Assembly: GCA_012523385.1 (NCBI GenBank)
Contig: JAAYIO010000037.1
Coordinates: 1-9,731 of the forward strand
DNA from: Methanomicrobiales archaeon
GTDB lineage: Archaea > Halobacteriota > Methanomicrobia > Methanomicrobiales > Methanomicrobiaceae
DNA length: 9,731 nt
Direction of reading: 5' to 3'
The notes under the pieces are model-generated. The model was not told the origin of the DNA. It saw nothing but the letters and a program-made list of their open reading frames with translations, and made no database searches. Shown here piece by piece: positions 5,063 through 9,731 of the stretch (position 1 is its first letter; every line of letters begins with the position of its first letter). Made by a program: the position numbers and the translations under genes.

Positions 5063-7309
5063 CTATCGTCTCGCCATGTCAAGGAGCATCCGCTGCTCAG
5101 TGCGGGCCGCTATTTCACGGGCATTCGGCACTGCGTCAATGTTTGCAGAGATACTGGTGATACCGTTTTGAATGAGCCATTCAACCATATCGGGGTCTGA
5201 ACCTGCCTGTCCACAGATGGAACACTCAACGTTGCCTTCACGGCATCTGCCGATGGCATATTTAATGAGTCTCAGGACAGCCGGGTGCTTTGGGAAGTAC
5301 ATATCCGCCACATTCTGGTTGTTGCGGTCAATTGCGAGCGTGTACTGAATGAGGTCATTCGTGCCGAATGAGGCAAAGTTGATGCCTGCTGCAATGAACT
5401 CGTCAATCATCAGCACACTGGAGGGAACCTCAATCATGATGCCAAGTGTGGTGTTGTTCACGTCCACGCCCCAGTCTGCAAGCATCTGCTTTGCGCGGAT
5501 AAACTCGTCCGGGTGGCTCACGAGGGGGAACATCAGGCCCATATTGCTGTATCCCTGTGCCCAGAGGCGCTTAAACACCTCAGCCTGCAGGCGGAATTGC
5601 TCGGGTTGCTGCAAGTCACGGCGGATGCCGCGCCATCCAAGCATCGGGTTGTGCTCTACGATCTCGCACTCTCCCCCCTGCATGTTCCTGAATTCATCTG
5701 TTGGTGCGTCCAGCGTGCGAACCCAGACCGGTTTCCCCGGGAATGCGTCTAAGATGGTCTTGATGCCGTTGTAGAGTTCAGTGATGAACTCCTCTTCCTT
5801 TTTGTTCTTGATGTACCATCCGGGTGTCTTGCCGAGGGCGAGGATCATGTGCTCTATTCTTAAGAGACCCACACCGTCGGCACCGGTAGCGGCAGCGCGT
5901 GCGGCAGCTTCCGCAAGAGAGACATTGACCTTGATGGAGGTTGCGGTGACGATGGATCCGGTAGCGTATGCTGATATGGCGACGGGACACGTCCCTGCTG
6001 ATGACGTGACATCCCCTTCAAAGATGATACCCTTCTTTCCATCTATGGTTATGATATCCCCTTCTTTGAGAACCCGGGTCGCATTTTTTGTCCCAACGAT
6101 TGCCGGTGTGCCCAGTTCACGGGATACAACCGCTGCATGACAGGTCATACCACCCTCATCGGTGATGATGGCGCTTACCCTGCGCATAACGGGCACCATA
6201 TCAGGGTTGGTTATCGTTGTTACCATGATGTCCCCGTCTTGTATGCGGCCAAGGTCTGAGACCTCATCGACAATGACGACACGACCGGTTGCAATCCCGG
6301 GTGATGCACCCTGACCCTGGAGGAGAATACGGCCTTCGTTGCATATATTTTTCTTTGCAACACCGTTTTTTTCGACAGCTGTTGTGACAGGACGTGACTG
6401 GAAAATATAGATAGTGTCGCCGATGATGCCCCACTCCATATCCTGTGGTACACCAAAATACCGTTCAGACACCCTGCCAAACTTTGCGAGTGCACCAATC
6501 TCGGCATCTGAGAGAACTGTGGCATTCTGTCGCTCAGGGGATATTGCCACTTCCTTTGTCCCGTGCTCACCATCCGGGAGAAACTCCGTCTTCTTTGTTG
6601 CAATATGACGGTCTATAATCTGACCTGACAGCTGGTCAAAGACGTAGTTGTCAGGCGAGACAGCTCCTGAAACAACCGCCTTACCCAGACCCCATGAACC
6701 TTCGATGATAGTGGTCGGTTCACCGCTGACAGGATTCGATGTGACGAGCACGCCGGCCTTTTCGGTAAAGATGAGCTCCTGCACAATGACCGCGAGGTCA
6801 ACGAGAGCATCGTCAAACCCCTGTTTGGCACGGTAGTAAATCGCGCGTGCAGAATACAGGGACGCCCAGCACTTCTGAATTGCTTCAATGAGTGCATTGA
6901 CGCCTTTTATGTTCAGGAAGGTATCCTGCAGATCCCCTGCGGTTGCACTGGAACGGACAGCGACGACGACATTATCACCCATCTGTGCGTATGAACGAGT
7001 GATATCCTCCCTGATTTCGTCCGGCACCGGGGTCTTCATGACGATGTCTGTCACATCTGCTGCCGTCTTTTCCAGAAGGTCTAAGTTCTCGACGTCCAAC
7101 CCGGAGAGACGTGAGAATATCTCTGTGTCAATCTTTGCATTCTCGATATACCAGCGGAATGCCTGTGCTGTCACCACAAATGCGTTGGGAACCGGGAGGC
7201 CAACTGCGGTCATTTCTGCAAGAGATGTGACCTTTTCACCGACAGAAGAAATATCCTCTTTCTGGATCTCAGAAAGCCACAGAATATGGGGGGATTTTGT
7301 CATGTTCAT
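5063..7309 (-). CDS. PEP-synthase paralogue with damaged ATP-grasp domain (PpsA2)
   Basis: This is a full-length 748-residue paralogue of PpsA1: about 78% identical over the first 127 residues and about 94% over the last 294, by hand count. The mobile-domain GGMTCHAA (His391) and all marked barrel residues remain: Arg531, Arg560, Glu627, Asp652 and Cys699. The ATP-grasp domain is altered. A 24-nt in-frame deletion removes the equivalent of PpsA1 PEASFAGQ, so VRSSATAGDL runs straight into QDTFLN (119-133). GGKGASLGEM has become GEKVTSLAEM (24-33), and WGLGE has become WGLGK (Lys210). Lys26, Arg119 and the QSRP motif are still present. In this family the lost loop belongs to the nucleotide site, so ATP-driven phosphorylation is probably impaired; this is inference. 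A linker after the His domain is also 7 residues shorter. AGGT at 7314-7317 is 4 nt from ATG 7309 and 10 nt from ATG 7303, so the start may be 7303. It could be a decaying copy, a regulatory subunit, or an enzyme acting from the PEP side. Confidence 0.9.
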   Translation of the reverse strand: MNMTKSPHILWLSEIQKEDISSVGEKVTSLAEMTAVGLPVPNAFVVTAQAFRWYIENAKIDTEIFSRLSGLDVENLDLLEKTAADVTDIVMKTPVPDEIREDITRSYAQMGDNVVVAVRSSATAGDLQDTFLNIKGVNALIEAIQKCWASLYSARAIYYRAKQGFDDALVDLAVIVQELIFTEKAGVLVTSNPVSGEPTTIIEGSWGLGKAVVSGAVSPDNYVFDQLSGQIIDRHIATKKTEFLPDGEHGTKEVAISPERQNATVLSDAEIGALAKFGRVSERYFGVPQDMEWGIIGDTIYIFQSRPVTTAVEKNGVAKKNICNEGRILLQGQGASPGIATGRVVIVDEVSDLGRIQDGDIMVTTITNPDMVPVMRRVSAIITDEGGMTCHAAVVSRELGTPAIVGTKNATRVLKEGDIITIDGKKGIIFEGDVTSSAGTCPVAISAYATGSIVTATSIKVNVSLAEAAARAAATGADGVGLLRIEHMILALGKTPGWYIKNKKEEEFITELYNGIKTILDAFPGKPVWVRTLDAPTDEFRNMQGGECEIVEHNPMLGWRGIRRDLQQPEQFRLQAEVFKRLWAQGYSNMGLMFPLVSHPDEFIRAKQMLADWGVDVNNTTLGIMIEVPSSVLMIDEFIAAGINFASFGTNDLIQYTLAIDRNNQNVADMYFPKHPAVLRLIKYAIGRCREGNVECSICGQAGSDPDMVEWLIQNGITSISANIDAVPNAREIAARTEQRMLLDMARR

Positions 7310-7523
7310 TAGTACCTGAATATTTTTGGTATCATTGGAGAGAATTATCTCGATGATTAGGTACTTTTCGCCCCGGAGAGTTTCAAGTTAACGACTAGAT
7401 CCTCGTTCTCGATGGGATGAATACGATTGTAGAGCGTGGTTCTTTTCCGGTAATGCAGATGAGATACCCTCCCTCCGGTCATGGGACGATTCGGGCAAAC
7501 CATGAATATCAGATGAGAACAAC
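7310..7523. promoter_or_regulatory. Divergent promoter region of ppsA2 and serA
   Basis: The 214 nt between the two start codons must hold leftward control for ppsA2 and rightward control for serA. I find no convincing TATA element for either direction. Homology to 4627-4846 is patchy. The best kept blocks are AGGT before ppsA2, the paired element at 7338-7351, GTTAACGAC (7387-7395, also at 4707-4715) and CAAACCATGAAT (7496-7507). Preserved blocks in otherwise diverged DNA are the best candidates for regulatory sites. Confidence 0.5.
7338..7351 (-). repeat. Small inverted repeat in the ppsA2 leader
   Basis: GAGAGAATTATCTC can pair GAGA with TCTC. It is the positional homologue of GTGG-AGAATTA-CCAC before ppsA1. 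Both arms differ from that copy but remain complementary, while the central GAATTA is unchanged. This suggests, weakly because the arms are short, that a hairpin or a protein site is being conserved. Confidence 0.35.
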
Positions 7524-9131
7524 ATGTATCAGGGAAAAATAGTGAGAGATTTTACAGTACTGGTGAGTGATACGCTTGCGGACGAAGGCGTCGACATCCT
7601 TCGTGAATATTGCAATGTCGATGTGAAGACGGGCCTTTCCGAAGAGGAACTGATTGAGATTATCGGTGCGTATGACGGACTTCTGGTGCGTAGTGGGACC
7701 GAGGTCACTGCAAAGGTGATCGCCGCAGGACACCGCCTGAAGTTTATTGGACGGGCCGGTGCGGGTGTTGACAATATTAACCTTCATGCGGCCACCGAGA
7801 AGGGTATCATCGTTGCAAACGCACCATCGGGCAATACCCTCGCTGCCTGTGAGCACACCCTTGCCATGATGATGTCACTTTCGCGGAATATTCCGCAGGC
7901 AACAGCATCGGTTAAGGCAGGGGAGTGGAAACGCTCACAGTTCATGGGTGTCGAGCTCAATAACAAGGTGCTCGGTATTGTCGGATTCGGAAGAATCGGG
8001 CAGGAACTGGCTACCCGGGCAAATGCCCTTGAGATGCGCTGTCTTGCCTACGATCCGTACATCAACCGTGAGCGGGCCAAGGAACTTGGTGTAGAGGTAT
8101 GTACTCTGGAGGAACTCTTCCCTCAGGCAGATTTCATCACCGTTCACACACCGCTTGTGAAAGAAACACGTCACCTTATCAATGCAGACACGATTGCGCA
8201 GATGAAGACCGGCGTGCGCATCATTAACTGTGCCCGTGGCGGCATCATTGATGAAGACGCACTCGCAGATGCCATCGAAGCAGGGAAAGTTGCGGGCGCG
8301 GCGCTTGATGTGTATGAGACTGAACCACCCGCGGGCCAGCGCATCATCATGCTTTCTCAGGTCATTACCACTCCGCACCTTGGCGCTTCCACGGTTGAAG
8401 CACAGCAGAATGTGGCAGTTTCTGTTGCAAAGCAGTGCATCGAGGTGCTTGAAGGTGGCCCGGGACGCTTTGTGGTAAACGCGCCGATGGTGCCTGCTGA
8501 CCAGCAGGAGAGAATCGAGCCGTTTGCACGTCTGGCACAGAAGATGGGTAAACTTTTGATTCAGCTGATTGAAGGCAGAATCAAGTCCATTGAGATCGAG
8601 TACGGCGGCAAGGCCGCAGACTTTGGTCGGAATACCAAATATATCACCCGCCTTGCCCTCAAGGGCATGCTTGACCCGATTCTTCAGGAGCCGGTCAATA
8701 TCGTGAACGCAGAATTTGTCGCAACGGAACGCGGGATTCGTTTGAGCGAGAGCGTCACCACCGAGTCAAAGGGATTTACCAATATTATGACCATCACGGT
8801 GAAGACCGATACGATGGAAGAATCAGTTTCTGGTAATGTCTCTTCGGCAGACAAGATTCGTATTGTAGCCATTGGTGAGTATATGACCGATATGACCCCC
8901 GGCGGCGACGTGGTTATCTCACGCCACCGTGATGTCCCCGGGGGTATTGGTCAGTTTGCAACCATCATCGGTCGCTATAACGTCAATATTGCCGGTATGC
9001 AGGTTGGCCGCAATCAACCCGGGCAGGAGGCCATCATGGTCTTAAACGTGGATGCGGCAGTCCCGCAGGAAGCAATGGACGAGATCATGAAGATCGATGG
9101 TGTCTCCACCGCACGCTTTGCACATATCTGA
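7524..9131 (+). CDS. serA: D-3-phosphoglycerate dehydrogenase SerA
   Basis: SerA oxidises 3-phosphoglycerate to 3-phosphohydroxypyruvate with NAD+, the first step of the phosphorylated serine pathway, and is commonly feedback-regulated by serine. The 535 residues show the long, ACT-containing form. The catalytic and nucleotide domains occupy about 10-320, with GRAGAGVDNI (77-86), the Rossmann motif GFGRIG (154-159), CARGG with Arg238, Glu267 in ETEPP and His285 in TPHLGAST. An intervening domain follows (about 325-455) and a C-terminal ACT domain (about 463-535) with RDVPGGIGQ. The start is uncertain. The ATG at 7524 has only a weak upstream GATGAG, whereas an in-frame GTG at 7542 (giving 529 residues, starting V-RDFTVLVSD) has CAGGGA in front, and GGGAAAAAT-GTGAGAGA is preserved in the fossil copy where the ATG is lost. 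It is divergent from ppsA2 and ends about 100 nt before the tRNA. Confidence 0.96.
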   Translation: MYQGKIVRDFTVLVSDTLADEGVDILREYCNVDVKTGLSEEELIEIIGAYDGLLVRSGTEVTAKVIAAGHRLKFIGRAGAGVDNINLHAATEKGIIVANAPSGNTLAACEHTLAMMMSLSRNIPQATASVKAGEWKRSQFMGVELNNKVLGIVGFGRIGQELATRANALEMRCLAYDPYINRERAKELGVEVCTLEELFPQADFITVHTPLVKETRHLINADTIAQMKTGVRIINCARGGIIDEDALADAIEAGKVAGAALDVYETEPPAGQRIIMLSQVITTPHLGASTVEAQQNVAVSVAKQCIEVLEGGPGRFVVNAPMVPADQQERIEPFARLAQKMGKLLIQLIEGRIKSIEIEYGGKAADFGRNTKYITRLALKGMLDPILQEPVNIVNAEFVATERGIRLSESVTTESKGFTNIMTITVKTDTMEESVSGNVSSADKIRIVAIGEYMTDMTPGGDVVISRHRDVPGGIGQFATIIGRYNVNIAGMQVGRNQPGQEAIMVLNVDAAVPQEAMDEIMKIDGVSTARFAHI

Positions 9132-9200
9132 AATACCTCATATCATTCCCTCATACGGTTGTCCGATATCCGCTGATGGGGGAAACAAAACAAATCATTT

Positions 9201-9208
9201 TTTATAAT
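9201..9208 (+). promoter_or_regulatory. TATA box of the tRNA-Val gene
   Basis: TTTATAAT lies in an AT-rich stretch (ATTTTTTATAATTATG) 26-33 nt before the mature tRNA 5' end. This is where an archaeal TATA element would place the start a few bases before the tRNA. The upstream AAACAAATC may serve as BRE. Confidence 0.65.
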
Positions 9209-9233
9209 TATGATGCTTAGATATGTAGGCACG

Positions 9234-9307
9234 GGGCTCGTGGTCTAGCTGGTTATGACGTCGCCTTGACATGGCGGAGATCCTGAGTTCGAATCTCAGC
9301 GGGCCCA
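9234..9307 (+). tRNA. tRNA-Val (anticodon GAC)
   Basis: The 74-nt cloverleaf is complete. The acceptor GGGCTCG pairs with CGGGCCC (one T-G pair) and the discriminator base is A. The D arm contains AGCTGGTTA. The anticodon stem TCGCC/GGCGG closes the loop TTGACAT, giving anticodon GAC, which reads the valine codons GUC and GUU. The T arm is CTGAG-TTCGAAT-CTCAG. There is no intron and no encoded CCA (the next bases are TGC), so CCA must be added after transcription. No integrase gene or repeated tRNA 3' end is seen nearby. Confidence 0.96.
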
Positions 9308-9310
9308 TGC

Positions 9311-9326
9311 TTTTTCTTTTATTTTT
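9311..9326 (+). terminator. Oligo-T terminator after tRNA-Val
   Basis: The run TTTTTCTTTTATTTTT begins 4 nt after the tRNA. T-runs of this kind on the non-template strand stop archaeal RNA polymerase without needing a hairpin. A convergent transporter gene lies about 210 nt further on. Confidence 0.65.
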
Positions 9327-9484
9327 CGAATGCATTTATTCAGCCTCTAAGAAGACTTGTCCCCCATTTTAGCTGTTTTATCAAATATTCCTTCAATCGA
9401 TGGTATTTATCGGCCATTGTTTTCAAACAAAATAAGCCAAATAATCAAAACCCAATTCTGATAGTATTCATGCCAAAATCACCC

Positions 9485-9522
9485 CTGAACGCCCCATCGT
9501 TAATCCAAAATCATCCGTTCAG
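9485..9522 (-). terminator. Possible hairpin after the transporter gene
   Basis: CTGAACG (9485-9491) and CGTTCAG (9516-9522) are a perfect 7-nt inverted repeat with a 24-nt loop, 16 nt beyond the transporter stop. On the minus strand the DNA that follows is T-rich (GGGTTTTGATTATTTGG and onward). It could mark transcript ending. The long loop makes it a weak case. Otherwise the AT-rich stretch 9328-9537 shows no reading frame or RNA that I recognise. Confidence 0.25.
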
Positions 9523-9537
9523 ATTCCGATATCCTTA

Positions 9538-9731
9538 CTATCTGGCTTTCTCCTGCGAAAGACCAATATAAAGTGTATAACACAACAGAATCATCACAAA
9601 CATAAACGGAAACGCCGCCGTGATCGCCATCATCTGAAGAGAGGATAACCCACCACCTAATAGCAAAATGATTGCTACACCTGAGAGCGAGAGACCCCAG
9701 ATCGCCATTTTGTATGCTGGAATCTTTTGGC
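9538..9731 (-). CDS. C-terminal end of a BCCT-family (betaine/carnitine/choline) transporter, 5' part outside window
   Basis: The minus frame entering from the right edge gives 63 residues before a TAG at 9540-9538. It holds two hydrophobic segments. The first, MAIWGLSLSGVAIILLLGGG, runs into LSSLQMMAITAAFPFMFVMI and then LLCYTLYIGL. This pattern (tryptophan-led helix, small-residue turn, Leu-Gln, Ile-x-x-Ala-x-Pro-Phe) matches the last two transmembrane helices of BCCT carriers, which import glycine betaine or related compounds with Na+ or H+. It ends with a short polar tail GLSQEKAR. The substrate cannot be told from this fragment. Betaine uptake would fit a salt-tolerant or marine methanogen. 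It converges on the tRNA gene. Confidence 0.78.
   Translation of the reverse strand, partial: QKIPAYKMAIWGLSLSGVAIILLLGGGLSSLQMMAITAAFPFMFVMILLCYTLYIGLSQEKAR

Larger units (their letters stand above)
4923..7599. repeat. Tandem duplication, right unit (mfnA 5' remnant, ppsA2, serA 5' end)
   Basis: The second unit contains the mfnA fossil, ppsA2, the divergent intergenic region and the first ~25 codons of the intact serA. The join with the left unit falls near 4915-4935, where the sequence carries short CATCC repeats. Both parental sequences have CAT at about this point (serA ACATCC, mfnA TTCATA), so a microhomology-type join is possible. Confidence 0.85.

Noticed and set aside
2335..7309. Two ppsA genes as an assembly artefact
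   Set aside because: The copies differ at hundreds of positions, carry distinct indels and have a decayed junction, which an assembly error would not make.
6888..7319. Plus-strand frames of about 140 codons at the 5' ends of both ppsA copies (also 4283-4711)
   Set aside because: They are antisense shadows of PpsA conserved in both copies because the template is conserved; there is no ribosome site or family resemblance.
9234..9731. Integrated element at the tRNA-Val 3' end
   Set aside because: I found no integrase gene and no repeat of the tRNA 3' end within the 424 nt to the window edge; the region beyond cannot be judged.

Overview
The window looks like chromosomal DNA of a methanogenic archaeon, most probably of the order Methanomicrobiales. 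The evidence is a MfnA-type tyrosine decarboxylase (methanofuran pathway), an archaeal Dph2 (diphthamide synthesis), an archaeal-type Hpt purine salvage enzyme, archaeal PEP synthases, and a tRNA gene without encoded CCA that sits behind an AT-rich TATA-like element and is followed by a T-run. The order-level placement is inferred from protein style and gene content; no search was run.

Layout, left to right. Positions 1-4626 form a tight leftward operon read ppsA1 > mfnA > hpt > dph2, with zero or negative spacing at every junction; dph2 is cut by the left edge. Positions 4627-5062 are a 436-nt gap. Its right part contains two gene fossils back to back: the first bases of serA (plus strand) and the first ~40 codons of mfnA (minus strand). 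Positions 5063-7309 carry ppsA2, a second PEP-synthase-like gene read leftward. A 214-nt divergent intergenic region separates it from serA (7524-9131, rightward). A tRNA-Val(GAC) gene lies at 9234-9307. An AT-rich gap of about 210 nt follows, and the right edge cuts the 3' end of a leftward BCCT-type transporter gene.

The main result is a tandem duplication of about 2.7 kb. An ancestral arrangement mfnA <- ppsA / divergent / -> serA was duplicated from within the 5' end of mfnA to within the 5' end of serA. This left two ppsA copies and, between them, a decayed junction holding truncated serA and mfnA starts. PpsA1 looks like a complete PEP synthase. PpsA2 keeps the phospho-histidine domain and the C-terminal PEP/pyruvate barrel almost unchanged. 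Its ATP-grasp domain has lost an 8-residue nucleotide-binding loop through a clean 24-nt in-frame deletion and has changed the N-terminal Gly-Gly-Lys motif. It is therefore either a decaying copy or a protein with an altered job, such as a PEP-side partner or regulatory subunit. The near-identity of the 3' halves at silent positions, against diverged 5' halves and flanks, points to gene conversion as well as selection.

Metabolically the genes fit one theme. PpsA makes PEP from pyruvate for gluconeogenesis and the shikimate route to tyrosine. MfnA decarboxylates tyrosine to tyramine for methanofuran. SerA starts serine synthesis from 3-phosphoglycerate, which lies downstream of PEP in gluconeogenesis. 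Hpt and Dph2 are housekeeping genes carried on the same transcript.
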